64,000 bases of DNA from Neurospora crassa OR74A (lineage: Eukaryota > Ascomycota > Sordariomycetes > Sordariales > Sordariaceae), in the NCBI RefSeq assembly GCF_000182925.2, contig NC_026504.1:806001-870000 (forward strand), read 5' to 3'. The translations under genes were made by a program, and so were the position numbers. The notes below the pieces were generated by a model, which was not told the origin of the DNA, did not search any database, and saw only the letters and a program-made list of their open reading frames with translations. Below are positions 12,974-23,626 of the stretch, one piece after another (position 1 is the stretch's first letter; each line of letters begins with the position of its first letter).

Positions 12974-14415
12974 ATGGTGGCCATACTCAAGTCGATATCC
13001 CTCCTCACTTTCGCAGCCGCGAGTGCACTGATACAAAGTCAGCCCGCTCCCGGATGCTGTACCACCAGTTCCTTCACCGTCTCAAGTTGGTTCTTCCAAA
13101 ATTTCACCACCAACCGTGCGGAACATCATGAGCCTTACAACCGCGTAAACAGAGCAATCAACTATACTCTGGACATAGGACGTCAAGCAAAAGATGGCAC
13201 TTGCCTTGCCTCCGGCTCGAAACATTGACTGACAGTTGCTGGAGCAGTCGAGGTCAAAGCAACTACCGCTATCGTCCACGTAGATGCATCGTGGTACTGC
13301 AATGACAGAACGACTACGAAAGCGTATGCCGTCCATCAGTTCGTATGTCAAGCAGATGACGAGCTGCATACAGGGCATCTGGCAACTCATCTATTCCTCT
13401 CATTTGTGGCGGCGATGCGTGCAAATCATCCAGCCCAGTGGACTTGATAAAGAGCTCGCTTTCAAGACCTGATGCGATCACGCCTGCATACGCCGAGGGA
13501 CCGCCGGGGCACAAGAATCCAGGCTGTGGTACCCTTTCCAAAACGCCAAAGTGGACACTGGGAACCATCATCTTCATCCACGAGACTGGAGACGGACCTT
13601 CTGACATTCAGACTCGGTCAATCCAGTTCCAAGTCACCAATGAAGCCACGGTGCATGTAGTCGGTTGCCTCTACTACTTCCTGACCGACGCGGGAGAGGA
13701 TCCACGTCTTCGGATTAACTGCAGCGGGCGTACAGATCGTAAGAGTCGGTATAGCACCCAGACAACAAATGCCGTATTGTGCCCGAGAAACTAGGAGTTG
13801 AAGAGCAACGAAACGTGGTAATGTGACGATGTGGATTCTGCAAAGCCGTAGGTTTATCGGCCGTCTTTTTCGGGCGGAAAAGGCTGCTAACCCCGAGGAC
13901 TCCATAGAGCAAGCATCGCAAGCACAGGAAGCACCACTCTCCCTCTGACGTGACGTGCAGTATGAGTCGAAAGCCACGTACTGTCAAGCCGACAGTGTCC
14001 CCGCTCAAGACCAAGCCCTCTCAACAACGTCCCCTACACTATCGAAGATCCCATCCCGATCGTATACGGTAGTACCATCTCTTCTGTCGTCTCTCCCTCA
14101 CGGGTCCTCGGTAACTTTGAGCTCGACAAAAGCACAGGTGACGGCATGAGCTTGGCAGCCATCAGCTTCAACCTGTGGCTCAACACTCAGAATAGCCTCT
14201 TCGACTTCCCAGTGTTCGTCTACCATGACGACGTCAAACTGAGTGATGCCGAAACCTGGTATACCGGTTCATTTGGCGCTGGTCAACAGTCTCTTGCGCC
14301 GAAGACTTGCTCGTTCCGGTAGGATAACGAGACTCGGAAAATTGCGACCAAGGCGGATTGGTTTTGTATTGACGCTCATCCAGAGCATCCGTATGTTGAC
14401 TCCAATACCGTAAGT
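12974..14415 (+). pseudogene. Remains of a secreted-protein gene, unknown family
   Basis: Begins with a good signal peptide (MVAILKSISLLTFAAASA) and then about 65 residues including CCTTSSFTVSSWFF and NYTLDIGRQAKDGTCLA. Coding-like segments continue on the same strand in other frames. About 13246-13325 encodes AVEVKATTAIVHVDASWYC. About 13470-13790 encodes a stretch with GTIIFIHETGDGPSD and TRSIQFQVTNEATVHVVGC. About 14015-14410 is one long open stretch with MSLAAISFNLWLN and FDFPVFVYHDDVKL, interrupted by an in-frame TAG at 14320-14322, and reading on to ATKADWFCIDAHPEHPY before a GTAAGT. The CC / VHVDASWYC pattern resembles small secreted ascomycete proteins of unknown function. I could not find introns that join all pieces, so a decayed gene, or two adjacent decayed genes, is favoured; a badly resolved multi-exon gene remains possible. 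Confidence 0.4.
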
Positions 14416-15199
14416 CATGGGGTGCCGGTGGATCGAAGAGAGTATGTCAATTTCCTTTGGGCAGCTTCGTGGACTGCTAGAGTGGAATCCAGAGAACCAT
14501 GTCAAACTCAAGGGAGGTTCATCAAGAGTCCCTCCTCCGTATATCGCTGTATCTGGCTAAGTAGTGATTGGCCAATTCCTGGTCCTCGAAGTGATGCCAA
14601 CATAGGATGATGCGCATGACATGTCATACGAGCAGCTGCAAGGAGGTTTGACGCGGTCCTGCAGGCTCATGCTTGAGTTCCTGAGCGTCTTTGCATCGTA
14701 CATGGACGCGCTCTTGATTCCATGTCTTCTGGTGTGGTTGGCACTTGGTGAAGAAAGATGGTGAGGACGGGGTTGACGTGGAAGAGCAGAAAAAGGAACT
14801 GAATCCCTCCACTCCATGGCTGTGGACAGTTCCCCACAAAACCCACTTGCGCCCAGACCCGGCGGGAGCTACCTAACTGTTAGATACACCCTATCCGCGG
14901 CGCTAAACTGCAGCCGCCAAGACAGCCTCGAGCAAGCATCCCAGACTCCCGTCCAAATCGCAACTCTAAACGATTGCAGATGCCACCTTGCAAAGCTTCC
15001 AGAAGCATTTGACAATACTTAGCTTGAAGCTACCTATCTACTCTGGGGGTCCATCGTTTTGTAACCCATCTACTATAGCTTCTAATACACAATATCCTCT
15101 TCACTTCATCTCTCATCAACGAGAAGCATTGCTGCTTGCTTGCTTGTCTTGCTTCGAAGCTCAGCGACTGTCGCATGAACCCCTGAAAGTCAGCCCAAC

Positions 15200-16096
15200 A
15201 TGGTCAGTCAACCAGCACGGCACTCCAGCAACAGACACCATCACCATTCCCTTCTCATGAACCATACATACTATCTTGAACTAACATCTCCTCTGTTCTT
15301 CCAGAACACAACCTTCAACTCGGCTCTCAAGCAGAGCACCTCCATCCGCAAGGACCTCGCCGCCCTCTCCTCGCACGAGCTCGACCCGACCTCTCTCACG
15401 CCCGCCGCTTTGGGCTCCCTCTCGGCCTCCTTAACCGCCTTCAACCGGACCATTGACGAATACAACCACCTCGCCAAGCAGGAGCTCAACGCCGCCAAGC
15501 AAGAAAAGGCCTACGAGAGGATACGCAACTTCCGGTCCGAGCTGCACGACTTCCGCACGCAGCTGGACTCTCTGAAATCCAAGCGCGAGGAACACATGCA
15601 CGCGCAGAACCGCGCCGAGCTGTTGGGACGCAGGCCGTTTGTGGCCAGTACGCCTGAGAATCCGTATGCGGGTGCTGGTGCGACGGCGACAAGCAGCGCT
15701 ACGGGTGGTGGAGGGTATGGAATATCGCATGCCAGGACGAATAGCTTGGCGGAGTCGGGGAGGATGCAGAGCAGCAGCAGCAGCGGCATACTGGGCTCCG
15801 GGGACGCGAGTCGCGAGCAGCATGCGCTGAGGGAGCAGGATTTCTTTAGGAGCACGCACTCGGCGCTCGACGATTACATTGCGCGGGGCCAGGCGGTGCT
15901 GGGGGATCTGAATCAACAGAGGGAAATCATGAAGAACACGCAGCGGAAGCTGTACTCGGTTGGCAACACGCTGGGGATCAGTGGCGATACGATCAGGATG
16001 ATTGAGCGGAGGGCGAAGCAGGATAAGTGGATCTTTTGGGGAGGCGTGGTGGTTTTCTTCTTGTTCTGTTGGTTGGTGTTGCATTATTTGAGGTGA
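15200..16096 (+). CDS. BOS1: ER-Golgi Qb-SNARE Bos1
   Basis: The start codon stands alone as a 3-nt coding exon (15200-15202). A 102-nt intron follows (GTCAGT donor, GAACTAAC branch, CTTCCAG acceptor), then exon 15305-16096. The spliced protein is 264 residues and begins MNTTFNSALKQSTSIRKDL, as Bos1 proteins do. The unspliced reading is also open but would insert 34 His-rich residues foreign to the family. An N-terminal helical region with KQEKAYERIRNFRSEL is followed by a Ser-rich linker and a SNARE helix at about 175-238 (REQDFFRSTHSALDDYI...GDTIRMIERR). A single C-terminal anchor (WIFWGGVVVFFLFCWLVLHY) ends the protein. Bos1 pairs with Sed5, Bet1 and Sec22 when ER-derived vesicles fuse with the cis-Golgi. 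It is convergent with the thiamine pyrophosphokinase gene. Confidence 0.93.
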   Translation: MVSQPARHSSNRHHHHSLLMNHTYYLELTSPLFFQNTTFNSALKQSTSIRKDLAALSSHELDPTSLTPAALGSLSASLTAFNRTIDEYNHLAKQELNAAKQEKAYERIRNFRSELHDFRTQLDSLKSKREEHMHAQNRAELLGRRPFVASTPENPYAGAGATATSSATGGGGYGISHARTNSLAESGRMQSSSSSGILGSGDASREQHALREQDFFRSTHSALDDYIARGQAVLGDLNQQREIMKNTQRKLYSVGNTLGISGDTIRMIERRAKQDKWIFWGGVVVFFLFCWLVLHYLR

Positions 16097-16605
16097 GCTT
16101 TGCTTGTTGCTGCGTTGGTGGTCGAAACATGGGTCTTTTGGGAAAGGAAAAAAGAAAAAGAGACAGACGGGACTAATTGTTGATGGGTTATTTTATTAGC
16201 GGTGGAGGAGGACTCTTAGCGAAGGTCCGTTCAGATTGCGGCATGGGGCCCGGCGACGGCGGCATCTGTCTCACAGTCATCAAGCGCGGAGTTTTGGGTG
16301 TTGGGCTTGGCCTGGTTTACTTTTTAACTAAACAAACATGGTCTAATATCATGGGCAGCAATGCGTGAACAATTCAAAACAAAGGTACCATATGCCCTTT
16401 CCCTTCATCCACCATGTACGGGACGCAGAAAAAATGACCGGAACAGTAGTTGTTTGACAGCAGAGTACCCTCTATTTTCACCTCTGATCTTTCCTCGCGG
16501 GTGGTCGAGTCAGGCCTCTCCTCTCCTTGAGGTTATAACTTATACCCAACTACCCAACCAATCCCCCGTCATGCGTCTCCTCCCCACCACACCAAAGGAC
16601 ACCCC

Positions 16606-17659
16606 CTAAAGGTCCCTCAGCGCAATAGTAAACAAGACATCCTTCGTCGCCCTAACCTCCACCACCTCCGTCTCCGGCAAGACATGATTGCTCGTGCTAA
16701 CCTGCCCGCCAAACTCAGTCGGCCAATCCTCCACATCCCACTCCAATCCTTTTGTCCAGATCCTGCTCGGTTCTTTGACCGGTAAGATCCCCACCCACTT
16801 GGCGAATACATCTTTCTCCGGTTGATTCGCCTGGCCTGGCTCACGCACCCGGATGCGATGGGTTCCCGATTTGAGCAGGAAAGTGAGCGATTCCCCGCTG
16901 AAAAGGTACATCCTCCCGTCCGCATAGGTGGGCGAGGACTGGAAGAGGTAGAGGTGGTGAAGCTGGGAGAGGCCCTGGTCGACGCGGCCGCCGAGACCGC
17001 CGATAGCGACGATGTCCGGGGGTGGAGCGTCCGGTTTGGAGCAAGAGGGGCCGCGGAGGTAGTCAACGGACTTGGCAAAGTCGGTTGAGTATTGGCTGGG
17101 TTCGTGGATGATTGCAGTTTGGCTGGCAGTGGGAGAAGAGGAGTGGGTGGTGAAGTAGGTGCGGGTTTCGGTGGTGAGGGAGTCGAGGTCACCTATTATT
17201 GCTGTGAGGTCGTCCTTGAAAGGGGTGTTAATGAGATGTTTTTTTTCCGGTTGGTCAAGAATGGAAAGTGATGGACTTACAAAGTCATGATCGCCATTCT
17301 TGCCAGCGACATCATACAGACAGTTTGCGCCTCCGTCGGCAGCGACGCGGATAGATGCTTTTGAGCAAGTTGAATGTCAATACCCGTTTCTTTTTGTCTG
17401 CATTAACCGTTCAAGTTGACATACCGTTCTTCCATAGACGCTTCACCAAACCCAAATGAGTAAGTGGCTGATTGAGGACGACTAGTGCGAATGGTTCGGG
17501 CTTGTGAGTGGTTCCATTGGAGCCGTTCTGCAGTTGATCATTATGGTCATGTTGCTTCTGCTGCTCATAATCCCGTACCAAATCAAGGGGATACCATTCG
17601 AAAATCTGGCCCTCATCGAGCGCCCCAGTTGACTGAGTGGTGCCGTTGGTTGTGCCCAT
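16606..17659 (-). CDS. THI80: Thiamine pyrophosphokinase (Thi80/TPK)
   Basis: Three exons: 17659-17425, 17357-17281 and 17214-16606, with introns of 67 and 66 nt (GTATGT and GTAAGT donors) and phases that match. The protein is 306 residues and transfers pyrophosphate from ATP to thiamine to make thiamine diphosphate. Family marks are EWYPLDLV at the start, ALVVLNQPLTHLGLVKRLWK, RVAADGGANCLYD, DLTAIIGDLDSLT, QYSTDFAKSVDYL and AIGGLGGRVDQGLSQLHHLY. The aspartates of GDLDS and STDF are the expected Mg-ATP and thiamine site residues. The frame stays open upstream to an ATG at 17995 (plus 112 residues). I chose 17659 (MGTTNGTT) because the extension resembles no TPK and the short form fits the family length. 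It shares a roughly 1.06-kb divergent promoter region with MIA40. Confidence 0.93.
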
Positions 17660-18716
17660 GGTTTCATTCGAATGTATTGCACGCCCTTTGTAGTTGTTCA
17701 GCTGAAAGAGCTGGGTACCTCTAGTGGTGAACGTGAGGTCAGGCAGGGCAGTAACTGTGCGACAAGGGGAAACGTGAAAGGAGATAAATATGCGGCTGAT
17801 GGAAGGAAGCTTTGTAGGTATGAACTTCGATCCAAAACCAAGCATTGATCGATATGTCTTAGGTTGGTCGTGACTGATGTTTGGTAAAGTTGTTGACGTG
17901 TGTCTTGAGGTTTGCTTGCTTCCGACTCGGTACCCGTTCGGCGCTTCCGGTGGGCTGTCCGGCGTTACAGTATGCTGTGGGGATCGGACCAACACCGATG
18001 TTCTAGAAGACCGTCAACTGTTAACGTCGGAAAACTTCGAACTCTGTATCCATGGATGACTCCGTCTGCAATCATGTAGAGTCTCGTGCCAGCTTCCAAG
18101 TACTTTTCTCGGTTATTTTTCTTACAATTCTTGATAGCTTTCCAGAAATGTTTCGATAAGCAGCAGCAGCAATCATTGGTGAAGGTTGAGCTTGGAATAG
18201 CTTCATGTGCTACACGCATAGACAACCCCAACCCCAACCCTCTAGAAAGGATAGAGATGTAGTGTAAGTCAAGAACTGGGGAGTCTCTTGCTGCCTCGAG
18301 ACTTTCTGCCATGCTCCTGTACAAACTTTGTGATATCAAACGATGAGGACCAAAAGCCCAATCGTCTCTTGATCAGCAGTATACTTTCGGCCTGCATTTA
18401 AGGTTCTCGTCTCCAATTTCATCTGTTGCACATGCTTCAGACAATGACATTCTCCTGGACGCGGGTGCCACTTTTAAGCGGGTGTGGCCAATTAACGCCC
18501 TGGCCCGCCCGGTCGGTCGGCGGTCGGCCTGCACTGGAGCATCGCCAGAAATTTTGTCGGGTCGACGTGGGTTGAATCCGAGAAGTGATGACAAACCTCT
18601 TGATTCCCGGACCCGCGGAGCTGCGGAAGCACCATCCGACCCTCGTTTTCCCCGACGTCTGCCCCGACCGTTTGCGCCTGTCTTTCTGATTTTCGAGTAC
18701 CGATCACGACGACACA

Positions 18717-19809
18717 ATGTACCGCACGGCTCTCCGCCCCTCGCAAAGCGCATTGCGCGCAATCCGGTCCACCACCTCCCCGTCGGCCCTCGTCTCCTCC
18801 GGTGCCCGTCGCTTTGCCTCCACAACCTCGGCGCCCAAGAAGAAGAGCACATGGAAGGGTGCCGCCGTACGATGGGGTCTCGCCGTTGCTGCTGTCTACT
18901 ACTACAACACCAGCCCCATCTTCTCCGATGAGCTTCCCGGTATGCGCCCCTTTTAATGATAGCTACCTTGCTGCGCACACCCGGCTTCACCGTCGTGTCA
19001 TCGACTACAGCTACACAATGCGCCAATGCTAATACATGGGTAATAAACTCGCACAGAGACCGCCGGTACCGCCCCCTCCCAGCTGACCGACGCCGACCTT
19101 CCCACCGTCGATGCCATTGTCGAAGAGAAGAGACGCCAGGCCGCCGAGCATGCTGCCGCCAGGAAGGCTGCCCAGGCTGCCGCCAAGGCCGCTGCCACCC
19201 CGGCGACACCTTCCGAGTCGGTAGAGGAACAGATCACCAAGGCCGAGGCCGAGGCTGAGGCCGTGCCCGAGGGCGATTCCAAGCCCAGGTCCGAGTCCAC
19301 CGAGGGTGTCATCCCCGAGGCTGGCGCCTCCCCTGAGGCTCTCCAGGAGGAGGCCGATGCCCAGGGCGCCTTCAACCCCGAGACCGGCGAGATCAACTGG
19401 GACTGCCCGTGCCTGGGCGGCATGGCTCACGGCCCTTGCGGCGAGGAGTTCAAGGCTGCTTTCAGCTGCTTCGTCTACTCCACCGAGGAGCCCAAGGGCA
19501 TGGACTGCATTGAAAAGTTCTCGTAGGTACCCAGAGCTGTCGCCAACGGTTCTTGTCCAGTCAAAATCAAGATGGAGCATTGAAAGCTAACTAGCCGACA
19601 GTCACATGCAGGACTGCTTCCGCAAGTACCCCGAGGTCTACGGCGCCGAACTAGCTGACGATGAGGAGGCTGAGCGCGCCTCTGCCGCTGCCCCCGCCGC
19701 CGAGGGCACCCCCGCCAAGGAGGAGCCTGTCGAGAACAAGAAGGAGGAGGCTCTCGAGCCCGCTACCCACGATGCTACCGCTGCCAACAACAACAAGAAG
19801 CAGCAATAG
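18717..19809 (+). CDS. MIA40: Mitochondrial intermembrane space import and assembly protein Mia40/Tim40
   Basis: Three exons, 18717-18939, 19057-19522 and 19602-19809, with introns of 117 and 79 nt; all phases close to give 298 residues. The N-terminus is an Arg/Ser-rich mitochondrial presequence ([20 protein letters not shown]) followed by a membrane anchor ([12 protein letters not shown]). A long Ala/Glu linker leads to the catalytic core [14 protein letters not shown]. The CPC redox motif is followed by two CX9C pairs ([11 protein letters not shown] and CIEKFSHMQDC), the second spanning the intron. Mia40 oxidises CX3C/CX9C precursors in the intermembrane space and is recycled by Erv1. The acidic Ala/Glu/Lys-rich tail is typical of fungal orthologues. 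Large antisense frames here (such as 18373-19209) are codon-bias shadows. Confidence 0.95.
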
Positions 19810-20126
19810 ATAAACAGATCACGAACAATGACAAACCACACATAGCTGGCCTGTTGCTGCTATGTCTACAGCTTTTGGCACCACTGCTCTGTACGATTTG
19901 ACATATGGCATAGAGGGAGAGAGGAAAAAAGGGAAGAAGACAGGCGCAATGACGGCGACCATAGTCAGCGACTGGCTGCTAGCATCATCTGGGATAATGG
20001 GAGTTCAGAGGCGCATGCGAGAGGGTTGAGGTTGGTTTGCCTTACGCTTTTGAAGGGCAATGTACGACTCTGTGTATTCATACCATGTAATGCAAGCGCA
20101 AAATAGACATATCCCATGCTCAAGCC

Positions 20127-20423
20127 TTAGTAAAAAGTGTTGCTGTCGACGGAGGGCCTCCGTTGCCTAGAATAGCTCATACAGGTGATCGTTTGGAACG
20201 GGCCGTCTTCGAGGGGAAAGGGGAGAATGGCAAGCTGATCAGGAACCAGTTCAGCCTCAACAAACACGATTGACACCTTGGGACTTTTCGCCGTCTTCCC
20301 ATGCCAGGGGAACTTTTTCCGTGTTGACATTCTCCGAGTCGCGAGCAGCTTCGCGTTGCTTGGATCGGAGGCCTGGAAGCTAAAAAAGCGTGCTAGCGGA
20401 GCCGCAGACGTCATTAACGACAT
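20127..20423 (-). CDS. Possible small protein, unknown
   Basis: A 98-codon frame between MIA40 and the OM14-like gene. Its N-terminus (MSLMTSAAPLARFFSF...RRMSTRKKF) is rich in Ser, Ala and Arg and could be a mitochondrial presequence. The rest (SIVFVEAELVPDQLAILPFPL) has no recognised domain. Nothing else supports it, and it may be chance. Confidence 0.2.
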   Translation of the reverse strand: MSLMTSAAPLARFFSFQASDPSNAKLLATRRMSTRKKFPWHGKTAKSPKVSIVFVEAELVPDQLAILPFPLEDGPFQTITCMSYSRQRRPSVDSNTFY

Positions 20424-21068
20424 GGGTGCTCAGCTGTGCTGGCTTCCATTTTGGGGGATTTTTAGTGGGTATAGCGGGGCAGCGGGGTTGTTTTTGGGGC
20501 CTGTCGCCCTGTTTTCCGGGGTGGTGAGATGACCCATCCAGTTGCGTCACCGTTTACGAATTGAAGCTCCCCGTTCATGCGCTGTCACCTGTAAGTAATG
20601 CACTACACTACGATTTGCAGCCAGCATTAGGTAGACTCTTTGTACAAACGAAAAGTCAAGCAGGCACGTGGCATTGCATCCCCCTGTGACTGCCAGACTG
20701 AACTGACATTGATAGAATGGATCGTGGATACCGCTATGCCTGTTCCAATTTGGGCCGCAAGGCCGTTTGCATAACTGAACTTGAGTCGGCGTACTAACCT
20801 GACCAAACCGACGTTGCCAAGCTTTGACCAAGTTGAATCCTCAATCCTCCCCTTCTCCAAGTTCCTTGGTTGACGAGGTGACCTCACGCCGCTCATCCAA
20901 TCCCGTGCTTGTTCGTCCCTAAATACAAATTCTTTCGGCCGTCAACTCCAAAGAGCTTCCCTTCCCCAGATCATCACCATTGAACTTCAACAACATCCAA
21001 GAATAAGAGATTCGTCGTCGCCTCACCTCTAGCCAAAACACACAACACCTCTACCACCACCAGCCAAC

Positions 21069-21885
21069 AGTAAGTTTAATATCTTTCTCCTCTGTGTCCT
21101 TGCGCGGCATATCTGCCCGAGACTTGGACCATGCGACAATTTCGAGAACATAGCTCACCACCATTCGCGACAGTGTCTTACGCTGAGATTGCTGCCAAGG
21201 GCCCCAAGCAGACTCCCGAGGAGGTAAGTTCTCGCTGCACCTACCCTCAGCAACGCGCTCGGCAATGATGTTGCAATTGACTCGTTGCGCCATGAAATAA
21301 CGATTCTGACATGTCCTTTGTTCTCAGGCTGCTGCCCCTCTCCCTCCCCAGATCGAGGTTGACGAGTCTACCTCCACTTCTTCCCTGATCGACGTCGATA
21401 CCCCTTCTGTCCACACCGTTCCTTCCGACTTTCAAGAGCAGGAGATCCAGACCGAGACCCAGGCCACCCGCCTTGAGCAGGAGGAACAAGCAGCCAAGGA
21501 GGAGGCCGAAAGAGCCAAGGCCAAGGCCCGCGCTGAAGCCGACCTTGCGAAGAAGAAGGCCAAGAGCAAGGCCAAGAAGGCCGACAACTGGTTGACCAAG
21601 CAGTTCGCCAGCTTGAGCGATGGTACCACGGGTGCTCTCGCTGCCGTCAACCTCTTGGCCGTTGTTGGTCTTAGTGGATGGCTCGGCTACAGGGCTTGGG
21701 GTCTTTACGACCGCAGGCAGTTCACGTGGCAGCATGCTGGCCGGGGTGCTGGCATCCTCGCCGCCGTCGCCGTCTTTGAGAGTGTATTCAGCAGGTAAGT
21801 TACCTCAATGCACTAAAATCTTGCAGCATGCTAACATTGACTGCACAGCTATCTCGCCAAGGGCAAGAAGGCCAAGGACCAATAG
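21069..21885 (+). CDS. OM14-like mitochondrial outer membrane protein
   Basis: Proposed exons: ...21069, 21174-21223, 21328-21794 and 21849-21885, with introns of 104, 104 and 54 nt. In this model the start codon is split by the first intron: A at 21069 plus TG at 21174. The protein then begins MSYAEIAAKGPKQTPEE and is 184 residues. A Pro/Ser-rich segment, then an Ala/Glu/Lys coiled region (about 75-105), precede a C-terminal membrane module with GALAAVNLLAVVGLSGWLGY and HAGRGAGILAAVAVFESVF. That matches the C-terminal OM14 domain of outer-membrane proteins implicated in ribosome docking at mitochondria. An unspliced alternative starts at the in-frame ATG at 21131 (MRQFREHSS...). The canonical GTAAGT and the family-like MSYAE start favour splicing. 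Confidence 0.78.
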
Positions 21886-22524
21886 AGGATATGACTCCGG
21901 CACAGCAAGTCTGACAAAGTGCGCGCGGCGTTGACAACGACCGATTCTTCTCTTCTGTGTTGCAGGGCGACACTCGTTTTTTCTCTCTACATGCTACGTT
22001 TTATGGGCTGTGGCGGGGGCATGGTTTGCATTTCTCTGATTCTCAATTCTGGCGTTTGTTTAGCTATGGGTCAATTCCCGTCAAATTGACATCTCATCTC
22101 TGTTCTTCATGACTCAATTCCTCGCTTCGCGTTGCCACTGATTGCGCACAATAGCTGCTCTTTTACGATGTTGCAGAGTCACGGACGCACAATGCAGGGC
22201 ACTATGTACATCAACATTACCGCTATACGCCGCCCTTATGCGTCACCGGCGAGCATATCCATTGTTATCTCTAGTCGAGATGGCTAATCATCCTCTCTAC
22301 TTCAAGACTCATTCCCGTGTTAGTAGTGCACGCAGACCCCAGTGCCCACCGTCCCATTGACGATACTCCGACAATGAGTAACAGTTCAACAGACGGATGG
22401 GCTGAAGAACCGGTATCCAGTATGGTATAGATGGTCGAACTTGACAGGCCACTTACCAGATTCCTTTCATACACCGGAGGTATCAACGACACTTGGAGAA
22501 TACCACGACTAACTAGTGTAGACA

Positions 22525-23142
22525 ATGTCCTACAGCACTAATTCGCGGCCCCCTCAGCCCGTCCCTGGCCTTAAACTAACCGTCCAATTCGTCATCAGCG
22601 AGCGTGATGGCCAACCTCACATCACCATTCGACCCGCTTTCAATTATCGCCGTCTCATTAGCCCTGTCGGCAACCGCTGGTTCATGCCCTGGGAAGAACG
22701 CCTCCAATCCACCATCACCTTCCCGCCTGGGCGCGAGGAGCTTCGTCGATACATCCGCGATCAAATGCTCTGGTGCGACCCAGTTGGCGTGGTACAAGCA
22801 ACCGACGACCAAATCACCTTGAAGGGAATTCCTGAAGTTCTTCTACAGTGGAGAATCCGCGCGCAGCATGCCGAAAGCGGGGATGGACGAAGGATTTGGG
22901 AGCAAGGACCGGTGATGTCGAGGGCGGCTGAGCAATTCATTGGGCTCTTTCGGGTTGTGGAGGTAAAAGAGATCGACTGGGTGGAGGTGACGATGAGTAG
23001 GGATGGTTGGGGTGGCGTGTTTAAGGAGCTGGCGAAGGGGAGGAGGGAGTTGGGGGTTGGGGAAACGAGGCTGAGGGCACTTCCGCGGGGAGGGTGGGAT
23101 GTCGAGCGGAAGAGGTTGATGTTTTGGAGTCCGTCGATGTGA
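22525..23142 (+). CDS. Conserved-looking hypothetical protein
   Basis: Single open frame of 205 residues, well isolated and with even codon use. It contains KLTVQFVISERDGQPHITI, RWFMPWEERLQSTITFPPG and WIEQ/VEVTM-type strands, suggesting an alpha/beta globular protein. No signal peptide, membrane helix or motif that I recognise. It lies downstream of the OM14-like gene with 640 bp between them. Confidence 0.6.
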   Translation: MSYSTNSRPPQPVPGLKLTVQFVISERDGQPHITIRPAFNYRRLISPVGNRWFMPWEERLQSTITFPPGREELRRYIRDQMLWCDPVGVVQATDDQITLKGIPEVLLQWRIRAQHAESGDGRRIWEQGPVMSRAAEQFIGLFRVVEVKEIDWVEVTMSRDGWGGVFKELAKGRRELGVGETRLRALPRGGWDVERKRLMFWSPSM

Positions 23143-23499
23143 GGTGCGATGTGGTGTGAGAGTGAGCGGGAGATGGAAGGGACGGAGGTAGGTAGGGGTG
23201 CTACTATGGTGGTATAATGGTTGGGTTGCCAGCCACTCAGTACAGGACTGAGAATAGGGAAGGTAATGAGTGTGGGCGGACCTATTATCGGTCTCCATAT
23301 GGAAAGAGGAGGATCGAATGAAATGAAAGAAGCAGCTGATAATCAACTTGGTCTATTCCCAGACAGCTATACGTGTTGAATCGTTCCATGTTGTAGTGTC
23401 CCCGTCGACAAGTGAAGAGAAAGGAGGTACCACGGGCAGAAGGCCCACAGGAATTCCAGTTGCCTAGCTTTATAAGCTCCACGTTCGCAAACAAAAGGC

Positions 23500-23618
23500 A
23501 CATACGCCCATACCCACTGGAAAACTCGGGATCCCGTCCGCTCTCCCATAGATAAGCCAGTGAGGGCCAGACTAGTAGTTGGGTCGGTGACGACCAGCGA
23601 ATCCCTGGTGTTGTATGT
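23500..23618 (+). rRNA. 5S ribosomal RNA gene (dispersed copy)
   Basis: 119 bp that read as a full ascomycete 5S rRNA. It begins ACATACGCCCATACC and ends GTGTTGTATGT; the two ends pair as helix I. Internal landmarks are GGAAAACTCGGGATCCCGTC, the GATAAGCC loop and the highly conserved AGTAGTTGGGTCGGTGACGA followed by CCAGCGAATCCC. A run of T directly after the 3' end (about 23618-23625) is the RNA polymerase III terminator. No other rRNA is nearby, which fits the dispersed 5S genes known from Neurospora and relatives. It is intact in every landmark I can check by eye. Confidence 0.93.
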
Positions 23619-23626
23619 TTTTTTCC
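23619..23626 (+). terminator. Pol III T-run terminator of the 5S gene
   Basis: Uninterrupted T-run directly after the mature 5S end. Confidence 0.8.

Noticed and set aside
15431-16084. Antisense frame of 217 codons over BOS1
   Set aside because: Same reason: mirror of biased codons; BOS1 is unambiguous.
16606-18000. Thiamine-diphosphate riboswitch in the TPK gene
   Set aside because: Fungal TPP riboswitches sit in introns of thiamine synthesis genes; the two introns here are short and lack the conserved CUGAGA-type core.
18373-19209. A 278-codon minus-strand frame over MIA40
   Set aside because: Arg/Gly-rich shadow crossing the MIA40 exon 1, its intron and exon 2, with no motif of its own.
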